Assembly (NCBI GenBank): GCA_964642855.1
Contig: CAZXSK010000091.1
Location: 1-12,017, forward strand
DNA length: 12,017 nt
Reading direction: 5' to 3'
From: CAZXSK01 sp964642855
Lineage (GTDB): Bacteria; Planctomycetota; Phycisphaerae; SM23-33
A program made the translations under genes and the position numbers. The notes under the pieces are model-generated. The model did not search any database. It was not told the DNA's origin and saw only the letters and a list, made by a program, of their open reading frames with translations. Of this stretch, positions 1 through 7,153 are shown in pieces. The first letter of the stretch is position 1. Each line of letters opens with the position of its first letter.

Positions 1-3000
1 CGGCCGTCGTGTACGAACCCGACAGCACCAACACCTCGCCGCCCGAAGAGACGGCCAGTACACCTTCGCCGACAGTATCGAACGCGTTGAGGCCGATCTC
101 GTAGACCACGTCGCCGAGAACCACCTGCGTGCCATCGGCCAGCGAGGACCAGTCATCGTCGACGACGATCCTGTCGGTATCGGTATCGAGATACGGCGTG
201 TAATCGATGTTCGAAGGCGTGCTGAGCATCGCCTCGATGGCTGAGACGTCCGCCGTGCCCCAGTCGTTGTAGGTCGCGTCCAGCACGTCGCCGGCGGGAA
301 TGAAGTTGTACACGCCCCAACTGCCGTTGGCGGCAATCTCATTCTGATTGATGTGGATGTCCGCGATGAAGCCGTCGTAGACCTTGATGCCGCTGTCAGC
401 GTTGCCGGTAATCGTGTTGCCGGTAATGTCGATGTAACGCGGGTCGTAGCTGCCCCCGGCCGTCCCTTCGTAGTAGCCGTCCGCGTAGCCGCTGATGAAC
501 ACACCGTTGGCGTTACCCGTCAGCGTGTTTCCGGTGACGTCGACATGCTCGGCCGAGTCGATCCACACGCCGCTCTGCGCCCCGCCGTGGATGTAGTTGC
601 CCTGTACCAGCAGGTCCCCGCCGTTGGTGGTAACGGACTGCACAACCAGCGCAGCCCCGTTGGCATCGACGATCTCATTGCCGGTGATTTCCAGGCCGGT
701 GAAGTCCAGCAGACCCGTCAGGCGGTCGTCGCCCGTGCCGCCGGGCAGCGCCTCACTCTGGTACCCCGCATAGATGCCGAACCCGTGCCCGCCGGTGACC
801 GGGTTGACCAGGTTCTCGCGGATCTTGACGTTCTGATATTCGTCGGTCGGCTGGTCGCCGTAGCCGAGGATGATTCCGTTGTACCGTGCGTTGGAGACGG
901 TGAAGCCTTCGACCGTCACGTCACTGGCGGTGATGTACACGCCGTGCGTGCTGCCGGCCGGGTCGATCACCGGAGCGTTGGCACCGGGGCCTGCCGCTGC
1001 GTCGCCCGCGTCGCCGATCAGCGAGACGGACTTGTCGATCACGACGCCCTCGCTGTACGTGCCGTCGTTGACGTTGACGGTCCCGCCGGTGGTGACCCGG
1101 TCGATGGCCTCGCCGATGCGACCGGCCGGGCCGGCCTGCGCGCCCTCGTCGGTCACGTAGAGGGTCGAGAAGTCGCCCTGGAAGCCGACCGCGCCCGGAT
1201 CGGTGTCCGTGCCGCTGCCGAGGTACGGGGTGAAGTCGACGTAGGCGGCGCCGGAACCGGCGATCCCGCCGGCCACGGTGGCCTCGTCGGTGGAACCCCA
1301 CCAGTTGCCGCTGGCGTCGAGCGCCGTGGTGACACCAGCGCCGAGATCCCAGTAGACATTCGGGTTGGCTGATCCGGCATCGAAGCTGTTATCAGAGACA
1401 ACGTAACCGTCGGCGAAGTAGCCGTTGCCGTAGCCGTTCTGCATCATCAACGCGGCCGCGTCAGTAGCTCCCGCCACGGTGGTGGCGCTACCGGTGACAC
1501 CCTCGATCACGTTGCCCGTGATCACAAGGCCAGCGTAGCCGCCCGTATACCCCGGGTCACCGTAGTCATAGGCGGAGAGGCTGATGCCGTGCATGTCCTG
1601 AATACTGGTAATCGTGTTGTCCGCGATCACCAGGTTGCTCATGTCGCACCACGACATGATCGCCCCGGCGTAGCTGTCCGGGTAGACCGGGGTGCCAATG
1701 TCGCTGATTGTGTTACCGACGATCTGCACGTCGTCGATGGTCGCACCGTAAGACATCCGGTAGTTGCTGATCCGGATCGGCAGTGCGGTGGAATTAGTGA
1801 TCGTGTTGTTGGTGACATCGATACCACTCATCGACCACGCAAGCGAACTGCCCGACGGCCAGTAGCCAGTCGACATGCCAATGGCGACGTAGCTGTCGAT
1901 GCCCGTGAACAGGTTGCTGTCGACGGTGACATTCTCGGCGTTACCGCGAACAACCACGCCCCGGCCCATATCGGCGAAGACGTTGTTGCTTACTGTCAGG
2001 TTCCGGACCCCAACACTTTCCCAGCCGGCGTCGATACTGTTGCCCTCAGCCATCACCCCGCGAAGAAGACCATTGACGCCACTTCCACCCGGCTCACCAT
2101 CAAACCGGAAGCCACTGATCGTGACGCCGTCGACCAACTGGTTCAGGCCGTCCACGTAGACTGCGTACAACGAGTCGGTCATGGCCGCATCGAGTGTGAT
2201 GATCGAACTGCTGGCCGGGTCGTCGGCTGCGCTGCCGGCGCCAAGAAGGTTCACCGACTTGTCGATGACGATTCCGCCGCGATTACCATTCGCACTGGTC
2301 GTATGGGAATCAATCTCGTAGACACCCGCGTCGACGTGGATCGTGTCGCCATCGAGGGCCGCGTCAACACCGCGCTGGATGCTGCCCGAATCGGGCGTCA
2401 CGAAGACCTCGCCCGCCTTCACCCGCACCAGGCCCAGCGTGTCGTCGTCCGTGCCGTGGGTGACCTTGTCCTCGATCGCGAAATTCTCATCCAGCGTGGC
2501 CGAGGCGCCCGTCAGGCCGTCGAGGCTGACACCCGTGGCATCCAGCTCCCCGCCGGCGTACGCACCATCGGTAAGCTCGACATACTGGCCGGATACGTTG
2601 GTCATCTCCACGTCGCCGAGGGTGTCCCCCGCGGCCGCTGCCTCACCGGTAATCCGCACACCCGTGGTCACGTTGTCGATCGTGTTGCCCGCGCCGAAAG
2701 TGGTCTCGATGATATGGCCTGCCCCGGCATCGGCTTCCAGTTCGATGGCGGTGTCCATCCCGCTGAACGCATTGCCAGCCAGCCGCGTGTAGTCGTCGCC
2801 GTTGTCGAAATCGTCCGTTACAAGCAGACCCGTGCCAAGCCCCGTCGTATCCGTGATCGTGTTGTCGAGCACTTGCATCGGCGTCGCGGCCACCTCGTTG
2901 TGTCCCAACGCGATGCCGACGTTCGCCCCGCCCAGCTCGATGTCATTGCCCTCGATGGTCACGTCGCCATCGGGGTTCCACCAGAGATGCATGCCCGCAC

Positions 3001-4906
3001 CGTCGGTCACGCCGGTCAGATCGATGACGTTCGCCTCACCGGCGCCTGATCCGCCAACGATGCTTCCGCCGGCAAGGTTGACCAGGCTCATCGCCAGACC
3101 CGGCATGCCCGAGCCGCTGCCCAGCATGTTCGTGATGCTGTTGCCCTGGATAACCGTCGCCGATCCGTGCTCACCGTACAGGTGATTGTTCATGATGATG
3201 CCGGTCGGCACGCTGCTGATATCGTTGCCGATGATCGTGGCGTCGGTATCGGCCACGATGCCGTACATCACGTCGGAGATGGTGTTGTTGAGGTACTCCG
3301 AAGCCGCATACGAACGCAGGCCGGCCCCCAGCCAGCCGGCGCCCTGCACGTCGGTGATAGTATTGTTCTCGAACCGCGCCTCGCTCGACGAGAACACGCC
3401 CTCCCAGAAGCTCACGTCGCTGATCAGGCTGTTGGAGATCACGTGGCCGGTCGCGGGAGCAGTGTTGTACACGCCCTTGGTGTAGACCGGGTTCAGCTCG
3501 ATCCCGCGGTAGTACGAACTGGTCACGACGAGGTTGTCCGCGACGAAGTTGTCCCAGTCGGTCCCGCCGGTATTGTCGACCACGATCGCCGTGCGGAAGT
3601 TGTGGTCCCCGGTCAAAGCCGTGTTCGCGTCGCCGTCGATCGTCAGGTTCTGGACGGTCACGTCGTCGCTGCGGACGATCAGTCCGATCTGGTAAGTCCC
3701 GTCAAAGCTGTCGGTCTGGCCGTCGAAGTCCGCCGCGGCGGTGTGATCGTCTTCGGCAGCCGGTGCGATCGTCACAGCCGAGCGGTCGGACGCGTTGCCC
3801 TGCAGCGTCAGCGATTTGCCGATCACCGCGTTCGACTCGACATACATCCCGTCCGCGAGCGTCACCACGCCACTTTCCGTGACGAGGTCCACCGCCTCCT
3901 GGATCCGCCCGTCGCTGCCGGTCTGCTGGCCGAGGGTGGTCACGACCAGGTCGCTCGCGTCGCCCTGGAAGCCGCTCGTGGCGGTATCGAGATCAGCCCC
4001 GCTGGTCAGGAACGGCGTGATATCCACCAGGCCTGACACCGAAGCCGCAACCGTCGCTTCGTCGCTGCTGCCGAACCAGTTGCCCGACGCGTCGACGGTG
4101 TTGATGCTGCTGTCATTGAACACAGCCACTCCGGCCGCCCGATCGGACAGGTCCGAGCCGTTGACGCTCGCCGTACCGGTGGATGTGACCACCACGCCGG
4201 CGATCGCTGCGCCGCTGTCGGTGATGCGGAGGACGCTTTCCTCGATGTTCGCGTGGGCGCTACCCACCTGCACGCCGATCCGCGGGGCGGTGATGTCGAC
4301 CTGGAACAGATCGGTCGTCCCGCTGTTGACAATTACGCCGCCGGCGGTGTTGTTCTCGATCGACAGGCCGGAGATCGACACCTGCGGGGCGTCGGTCGTG
4401 ATGGTGTACACGCCGAACGACGTGTCAATGGTCACCAGGTCTGCCCCGGCCCCGACGAGATCCAGCGACTTGTCGACGGTCAGACTCTGAGTGTAGTCGC
4501 CTGCAGCGATCTTGACGGCATCGGCGTCGCCGTCGCCGCCGACAAAGTCGATCGCGCTCTGGATTTGGCTGAACGCATCGGTGCCGTAAACCAGCCCGGT
4601 CTGCACCTCGCCGGCTCCGGAATCCCACGTTACCACGTCGCCGGCCGTGAGCGTGCCGCTGCCGTCCACGTCGTTGGTCACGTCGGTGAACGCGAACTGG
4701 TCGACGTAGTGGGTGCCCGAGAGCATCAGGCGCGGTTCGAGGGTTTCCATCTGCCCGCTGGCGCGCGCAGCTTCGGCGCGCGCGGAAGGTGCAGCCATGC
4801 GGGTCGGCAGCGAGAGGGTTACCGTGTGGTTGCTGATCCAGCACGACCGAAGAATGGATCGATACGCCCTGGACAAAAGCTTGTAAGCGCGCGAAGCGAC
4901 TGACAT
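1..4906 (-). CDS. Giant right-handed beta-helix surface protein with LEPR-XLL-type N-terminus (3' end outside window)
   Basis: The frame is open from ATG 4906 to the window edge: 1635 codons with no stop, so the gene is partial. A GGAGG box seven bases upstream sets the start. There is no classical signal peptide. Residues 56-64 read LEPRLMLSG, a near match to the planctomycete LEPR-XLL motif found near the N-terminus of giant proteins. Residues 79-90 (DVDGSGTLTAGD) form one EF-hand/dockerin-like calcium loop. After that come four beta-helix modules starting near residues 105, 325, 835 and 1254. Each opens with an I(Q/G)xAV/I-type helix, a TVxVxDGxY-type strand and a (D/G)KSxxLxG strand. They continue with rungs of the form VxxNTIT. 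Three end in NW(F/W)GS or DWG followed by VD/IDxTPxL. Such folds occur in polysaccharide lyases, adhesins and surface proteins. No catalytic signature was recognised, so a structural or adhesive surface role is inferred. The anchor at the C-terminus is out of view. Confidence 0.88.
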   Translation of the reverse strand, partial: MSVASRAYKLLSRAYRSILRSCWISNHTVTLSLPTRMAAPSARAEAARASGQMETLEPRLMLSGTHYVDQFAFTDVTNDVDGSGTLTAGDVVTWDSGAGEVQTGLVYGTDAFSQIQSAIDFVGGDGDADAVKIAAGDYTQSLTVDKSLDLVGAGADLVTIDTSFGVYTITTDAPQVSISGLSIENNTAGGVIVNSGTTDLFQVDITAPRIGVQVGSAHANIEESVLRITDSGAAIAGVVVTSTGTASVNGSDLSDRAAGVAVFNDSSINTVDASGNWFGSSDEATVAASVSGLVDITPFLTSGADLDTATSGFQGDASDLVVTTLGQQTGSDGRIQEAVDLVTESGVVTLADGMYVESNAVIGKSLTLQGNASDRSAVTIAPAAEDDHTAAADFDGQTDSFDGTYQIGLIVRSDDVTVQNLTIDGDANTALTGDHNFRTAIVVDNTGGTDWDNFVADNLVVTSSYYRGIELNPVYTKGVYNTAPATGHVISNSLISDVSFWEGVFSSSEARFENNTITDVQGAGWLGAGLRSYAASEYLNNTISDVMYGIVADTDATIIGNDISSVPTGIIMNNHLYGEHGSATVIQGNSITNMLGSGSGMPGLAMSLVNLAGGSIVGGSGAGEANVIDLTGVTDGAGMHLWWNPDGDVTIEGNDIELGGANVGIALGHNEVAATPMQVLDNTITDTTGLGTGLLVTDDFDNGDDYTRLAGNAFSGMDTAIELEADAGAGHIIETTFGAGNTIDNVTTGVRITGEAAAAGDTLGDVEMTNVSGQYVELTDGAYAGGELDATGVSLDGLTGASATLDENFAIEDKVTHGTDDDTLGLVRVKAGEVFVTPDSGSIQRGVDAALDGDTIHVDAGVYEIDSHTTSANGNRGGIVIDKSVNLLGAGSAADDPASSSIITLDAAMTDSLYAVYVDGLNQLVDGVTISGFRFDGEPGGSGVNGLLRGVMAEGNSIDAGWESVGVRNLTVSNNVFADMGRGVVVRGNAENVTVDSNLFTGIDSYVAIGMSTGYWPSGSSLAWSMSGIDVTNNTITNSTALPIRISNYRMSYGATIDDVQIVGNTISDIGTPVYPDSYAGAIMSWCDMSNLVIADNTITSIQDMHGISLSAYDYGDPGYTGGYAGLVITGNVIEGVTGSATTVAGATDAAALMMQNGYGNGYFADGYVVSDNSFDAGSANPNVYWDLGAGVTTALDASGNWWGSTDEATVAGGIAGSGAAYVDFTPYLGSGTDTDPGAVGFQGDFSTLYVTDEGAQAGPAGRIGEAIDRVTTGGTVNVNDGTYSEGVVIDKSVSLIGDAGDAAAGPGANAPVIDPAGSTHGVYITASDVTVEGFTVSNARYNGIILGYGDQPTDEYQNVKIRENLVNPVTGGHGFGIYAGYQSEALPGGTGDDRLTGLLDFTGLEITGNEIVDANGAALVVQSVTTNGGDLLVQGNYIHGGAQSGVWIDSAEHVDVTGNTLTGNANGVFISGYADGYYEGTAGGSYDPRYIDITGNTITGNADSGIKVYDGFIADIHINQNEIAANGSWGVYNFIPAGDVLDATYNDWGTADVSAIEAMLSTPSNIDYTPYLDTDTDRIVVDDDWSSLADGTQVVLGDVVYEIGLNAFDTVGEGVLAVSSGGEVLVLSGSYTTA

Positions 4907-4913
4907 GGTACGT

Positions 4914-4918
4914 CCTCC
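4914..4918 (-). promoter_or_regulatory. Shine-Dalgarno box of the beta-helix gene
   Basis: GGAGG on the minus strand, with a seven-base spacer to ATG 4906. It is one of the clearest ribosome binding sites in the window and fixes the start well upstream of the LEPR motif; the alternative ATG at residue 53 sits directly before that motif. Confidence 0.8.
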
Positions 4919-5112
4919 GTTAGAAACCCCTTCCCCGCGACAGCCGCAGAGAATGTTTGTAGCGATCAACCACCCTGTTCGGACCCCTTTGTCCCAGGTG
5001 TGGGTGCATCACACGTTATCACCGATCACGTTCATGCGAGACGGCCTGCCGGGTCGGGGCGCCGCCCGTTCTACAGCGGCGATCCGGCCCAGCAGGCAGT
5101 CTGCACAGGCCC

Positions 5113-5130
5113 GCAGGCCCCAAGGCCCGC
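5113..5130 (-). repeat. 7-bp hairpin with UUGG loop in the beta-helix gene leader
   Basis: As minus-strand RNA, GCGGGCC pairs with GGCCUGC (one G-U pair) around a UUGG loop. It follows the 5152-5169 hairpin by about 20 bases. It has no U-tract, so it is not a canonical terminator. Confidence 0.4.
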
Positions 5131-5151
5131 AAGCCGGGTGAAACTCCCTCA

Positions 5152-5169
5152 GCTTGGCTGCTCCCAAGC
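5152..5169 (-). repeat. Perfect 6-bp hairpin in the beta-helix gene leader
   Basis: GCTTGG and CCAAGC arms (5152-5157 and 5164-5169) are separated by a six-base loop. The hairpin lies midway between the PEP-CTERM stop and the beta-helix start and could be part of a structured leader. Confidence 0.4.
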
Positions 5170-5189
5170 GGTTCATCTTCAACTCGCTC

Positions 5190-5216
5190 CGCCCGGGTTT
5201 GGACATCTACCGGGCG
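5190..5216 (-). terminator. Possible terminator hairpin after the PEP-CTERM gene
   Basis: A perfect 7-bp inverted repeat (CGCCCGG / CCGGGCG, arms 5210-5216 and 5190-5196, 13-base loop) begins about 20 bases after the TGA of the PEP-CTERM gene. No U-tract follows, so it may stabilise the 3' end rather than terminate transcription on its own. Confidence 0.4.
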
Positions 5217-5236
5217 AAGTCGGTTTTCCTATTCGT

Positions 5237-5983
5237 TCAGCGACGACGACGGGCGAGAAGCCCTGCCCCGCCGACAACCAGCAGCGACAGCGTCATCGGC
5301 TCGGGAACGGCAGAGAACTGGCCCGTACCGTTCGAGTCGAACGTGTCCAGGCGGTCTCCGCCGGGCGTGCTGACGATCACCAGTTCGGGCGAGATGTCCA
5401 GCAGGCTCCACGAAAGCGAGCCGGTCAGGTCGTACCCCGCAGCGGACATCGCGTCGTACACTTCGCCGCTGGAGTAGGCGACATCGCCGCTGAGTACAGC
5501 GCCGGTCTCGCCGCCCTCCAGGCCGACGATCACCGATGCGTTCGTCACGTTCGCTTCCAGCAGAAGCGTGCCGTCCGACGCCTGGACGATAACCGTCCCC
5601 ACGCCCAGCGGCTGGGTCAGAACCCTGTAACCGGGCGCCACGTCCTGTGACGTGGCGTCGCCCGATGCCTGGAAACCGCTGGTGATTTTCAACTCCGCAT
5701 CGGAGAACGTCGTCGCGCCAACGGCCTCCACGCTGTCAGCGATGCCGGGAATCTCGAACGGCACCGAAATCTCCAGACCCGGAGCGCCCGCTACACCGTT
5801 GCCGGTGAACGAGCCCGAACCGGACGAAAGACCGGCCGATCCGGTGCTGGTGTCGAGAGACCAGATGAACTCCGGCAGGGTGGGCGAAACGGGACCCGGT
5901 GCGAAGTTGAGAATCTCTCCGGCAGTAGCGGTTCCCACGAAAGTCAACATTACGATCCCTATACAGAACAGACAGCGAAACAA
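5237..5983 (-). CDS. PEP-CTERM sorting-domain secreted protein (probable TTG start)
   Basis: This is a 248-residue exported protein of unknown function. Residues 1-21 form a signal peptide with a hydrophobic core and a TATA cleavage site. The C-terminus has VPEP (226-229), a hydrophobic stretch and RRRR at 245-248. That is the tripartite PEP-CTERM signal, known to be processed by an exosortase at the inner membrane. The middle is low in cysteine, rich in Ser, Gly, Thr and Val, and looks like a beta-rich secreted domain. The first codon is TTG at 5983, preceded by a purine-rich GAGAGGG. The only other in-frame start, ATG 5950, would cut the signal peptide to about ten residues. An in-frame stop lies 18 codons upstream and no ATG or GTG lies between. 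The beta-helix gene follows on the same strand after 330 bases. No exosortase is in the window. Confidence 0.85.
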   Translation of the reverse strand: MFRCLFCIGIVMLTFVGTATAGEILNFAPGPVSPTLPEFIWSLDTSTGSAGLSSGSGSFTGNGVAGAPGLEISVPFEIPGIADSVEAVGATTFSDAELKITSGFQASGDATSQDVAPGYRVLTQPLGVGTVIVQASDGTLLLEANVTNASVIVGLEGGETGAVLSGDVAYSSGEVYDAMSAAGYDLTGSLSWSLLDISPELVIVSTPGGDRLDTFDSNGTGQFSAVPEPMTLSLLVVGGAGLLARRRR

Positions 5984-6062
5984 TGCCCTCTCTGGATCAT
6001 CGTATTCCCCTCTCCATCCTTGGGTAGAGGCTCAATCCCCTATCCCTCGTTGAAGGCTCCAC

Positions 6063-6079
6063 TCCCAGACCTCCTGGGA
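6063..6079 (-). promoter_or_regulatory. Leader hairpin of the PEP-CTERM gene (inner)
   Basis: Perfect 6-bp inverted repeat TCCCAG / CTGGGA with a five-base loop, inside the predicted 5' untranslated leader about 80 bases before the start codon. Confidence 0.45.
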
Positions 6080-6086
6080 CGTGTCT

Positions 6087-6117
6087 CCGGACCCCGGGGC
6101 TCAAACCGGGCTGCCGG
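6087..6117 (-). promoter_or_regulatory. Leader hairpin of the PEP-CTERM gene (two-step stem)
   Basis: CCGG (6114-6117) pairs with CCGG (6087-6090), and CCGGG (6106-6110) pairs with CCCGG (6093-6097), with a small internal loop between the two stems. It begins within a few bases of the predicted transcription start, so it would cap the mRNA 5' end. Confidence 0.45.
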
Positions 6118-6129
6118 ATGATGATGCGG

Positions 6130-6158
6130 AGTCTACCCCCAGTCAGCCCATTCGACAA
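6130..6158 (-). promoter_or_regulatory. Probable sigma-70-type promoter of the PEP-CTERM gene
   Basis: Minus strand: -35 TTGTCG (6158-6153), 17-base spacer, -10 TAGACT (6135-6130). Each box matches four of six consensus bases and the spacing is optimal. Transcription would start near 6123, giving a leader of roughly 140 bases that contains the two hairpins listed separately. Confidence 0.5.
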
Positions 6159-6174
6159 CAACGAATCTCCGGCC

Positions 6175-6188
6175 TTCATGGACATGAA
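6175..6188. promoter_or_regulatory. Possible operator: TTCATG-N2-CATGAA inverted repeat
   Basis: A perfect 6-bp inverted repeat with a two-base centre lies 16 bases upstream of the -35 box of the PEP-CTERM promoter. This size and position would suit a dimeric activator or repressor. No regulator gene is in the window. Confidence 0.35.
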
Positions 6189-6324
6189 CAGCACCTTGGC
6201 GTGTAACCGCGAATCGGGACTTGTAGGGGATTTGAAAAGCTGCCGTTACAGGCTTCTCTGGACGTGGACCCCCGTAGCGAAGTCGGCACACGCCGCCTAA
6301 AAAGCTGAAAGAACAAGCTGTTAC

Positions 6325-6373
6325 GAAGTGTAGTTGAATCCTGGCCAGTCGACCCAGAAAACTACAGTGCTTC
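6325..6373. repeat. Imperfect inverted repeat (GAAG..TGTAGTT / AACTACA..CTTC)
   Basis: Arms 6325-6335 and 6360-6373 pair over 11 positions with a three-base bulge and enclose a smaller CTGG/CCAG stem (6341-6344 with 6354-6357). It could fold as a stem-loop in RNA from either strand, and no function is assigned. Confidence 0.35.
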
Positions 6374-6390
6374 ACCTACCTGCGATCGTT

Positions 6391-6400
6391 GCGTTAACGC
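6391..6400. repeat. 10-bp perfect palindrome GCGTTAACGC
   Basis: Perfect palindrome a few bases before the T9 tract (6416-6424). A 10-base palindrome by itself can occur by chance. Confidence 0.3.
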
Positions 6401-6407
6401 GTGAACC

Positions 6408-6444
6408 AAGGGGGATTTTTTTTTACGAATCCGCGGATCCCCTT
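6408..6444. repeat. T9 tract flanked by complementary AAGGGG / CCCCTT arms
   Basis: Nine consecutive T (6416-6424) follow a G5 run, and CCCCTT (6439-6444) can pair back with AAGGGG. The perfect palindrome ATCCGCGGAT (6429-6438) sits between. A homopolymer this long is unusual in such GC-rich DNA. It looks terminator-like for a short plus-strand RNA but lacks a strong hairpin directly upstream. Confidence 0.3.
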
Positions 6445-6457
6445 TCCCCTCATCTGC

Positions 6458-6476
6458 GCAGCAGCTGCCCTGCTGC
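6458..6476. repeat. Perfect 7-bp inverted repeat GCAGCAG / CTGCTGC
   Basis: Arms 6458-6464 and 6470-6476 with a five-base loop make a strong hairpin. It shares the 11-base string CTGCGCAGCAG (6454-6464) with the palindrome after the DUF3467 terminator. Confidence 0.45.
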
Positions 6477-6573
6477 CTGTCGCGCGGCGCGAACACTCTT
6501 GACAACATTCAACAGCCCCGCGGTCGACGTCAAATCCGTCTTGCCAGGCTGCTTGCGATTGGTGTTTTGCCCC

Positions 6574-6601
6574 TTGACGGCTGGACGAGTTCGGGTATCC
6601 T
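6574..6601 (+). promoter_or_regulatory. Probable promoter of the DUF3467 gene
   Basis: -35 TTGACG (five of six consensus bases), 16-base spacer, -10 TATCCT (four of six). The start of transcription would be near 6608, about 115 bases before the ATG. Confidence 0.5.
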
Positions 6602-6711
6602 AACCCATTCAATGTATTGATTTCGGGCGTCGGTCGGCATGGCCTGGCCGCTTCGCAAAGGGGTTTTTCGTGGAGAAAGGGGCGCCCAGAATTAGACACA
6701 TCACCCAAGCA

Positions 6712-6715
6712 GGAG
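6712..6715 (+). promoter_or_regulatory. Ribosome binding site of the DUF3467 gene
   Basis: GGAG with a seven-base spacer to ATG 6723; it fixes the start. Confidence 0.75.
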
Positions 6716-6722
6716 ATGTACC

Positions 6723-7115
6723 ATGAGTAAAGAAGACAAGCCCGCTGAGAACGCCGATGTCAAGCTCGACGAGCAGGCTCGCCAGCAGACCGGACAGCAG
6801 CAGGTCCGGCTTCGCATCGATGAGCGAGAAATGGACACGACCTACGCCAACGCCTTCCGTACCAACGGAACCGCAGAAGAAGTCATGCTCGACTTCGGGC
6901 TCAACCTCATGGGCGCCTCGGCCGGGGCGGACGGCCAGAGCCAGCCGGAAATCCTCTTCCGCGTCAACCAGCGCGTCGTCCTGAACTTTTTCACGGCCAA
7001 ACGCCTCGCGATCACCCTCGGCCAGCTCGTGCGCCGGCACGAAGAGCAGTTCGGCGAGGTCGAACTCGACGTCGCCAAGCGCCGCAAGGACCAGCCGGCC
7101 GACGAGGGCAAGTAA
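6723..7115 (+). CDS. DUF3467-family protein
   Basis: A 130-residue soluble protein without signal peptide or membrane segment. Residues 1-25 are charged and look disordered. The core at about 27-118 matches what I know of DUF3467: a YAN...FRTNGTAEEVMLDFG segment (residues 41-59), then a region where RVNQRVVLNFFTAKRLAITL (80-99) gives the typical strand-then-helix, and a closing RHEEQFGEVEL (104-114). The tail is basic and disordered. The family's molecular function is not established, so none is assigned. The gene is monocistronic here, with its own promoter, a good ribosome binding site and a strong hairpin after the stop. It is divergent from the PEP-CTERM gene. Confidence 0.82.
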   Translation: MSKEDKPAENADVKLDEQARQQTGQQQVRLRIDEREMDTTYANAFRTNGTAEEVMLDFGLNLMGASAGADGQSQPEILFRVNQRVVLNFFTAKRLAITLGQLVRRHEEQFGEVELDVAKRRKDQPADEGK

Positions 7116-7153
7116 CCTCCTCTCGCAACCAGCGACGTAGCAATCATCCCCGG

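Larger units (their letters stand above)
4907..5236 (-). other. 330-bp intergenic/leader region between PEP-CTERM and beta-helix genes, with three hairpins
   Basis: I see no convincing gene here. In minus-strand order it holds a hairpin just after the PEP-CTERM stop (5216-5190), a perfect 6-bp hairpin (5169-5152) and a 7-bp hairpin with one G-U pair (5130-5113). The remaining 200 bases before the beta-helix gene hold its ribosome binding site but no convincing -35/-10 pair. The beta-helix gene may therefore be read through from upstream or use a promoter I cannot recognise. The spacing of hairpins suggests a structured 5' leader, but it matches no riboswitch class that I recognise. Confidence 0.5.
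5984..6722. other. 739-bp intergenic region between divergent PEP-CTERM and DUF3467 genes
   Basis: No gene is convincing here in either strand. The region holds the leader, promoter and operator-like repeat of the minus-strand gene (to 6188), several inverted repeats and a T9 tract (6325-6476), and the promoter and ribosome binding site of the plus-strand DUF3467 gene (6574-6715). Weak short open frames at 6118-6300 (+) and 6133-6375 (-) overlap each other and lack ribosome binding sites. The stretch 6189-6324 shows nothing that I recognise. Confidence 0.6.

Noticed and set aside
353..3049. Long plus-strand open frames at 353-1372 and 1589-3049
   Set aside because: They are antisense shadows of the continuous beta-helix frame. 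Their translations are Val/Asp/Arg-rich and lack any fold signature, whereas the minus strand gives regular beta-helix rungs.
5009..5206. 65-codon minus-strand frame MSKPGRSELK... in the beta-helix leader
   Set aside because: No clear ribosome binding site, no recognisable similarity, and it overlaps two hairpins and part of a third; it is more likely non-coding leader.
6133..6375. 80-codon minus-strand frame upstream of the PEP-CTERM promoter
   Set aside because: No ribosome binding site, overlaps the operator-like repeat, the promoter and a competing plus-strand frame, and shows no recognisable domain.
6640..6657. Sigma-54-like TGGCCT...GCA upstream of the DUF3467 gene
   Set aside because: The GG and GC dinucleotides are 12 bases apart instead of the required 10.
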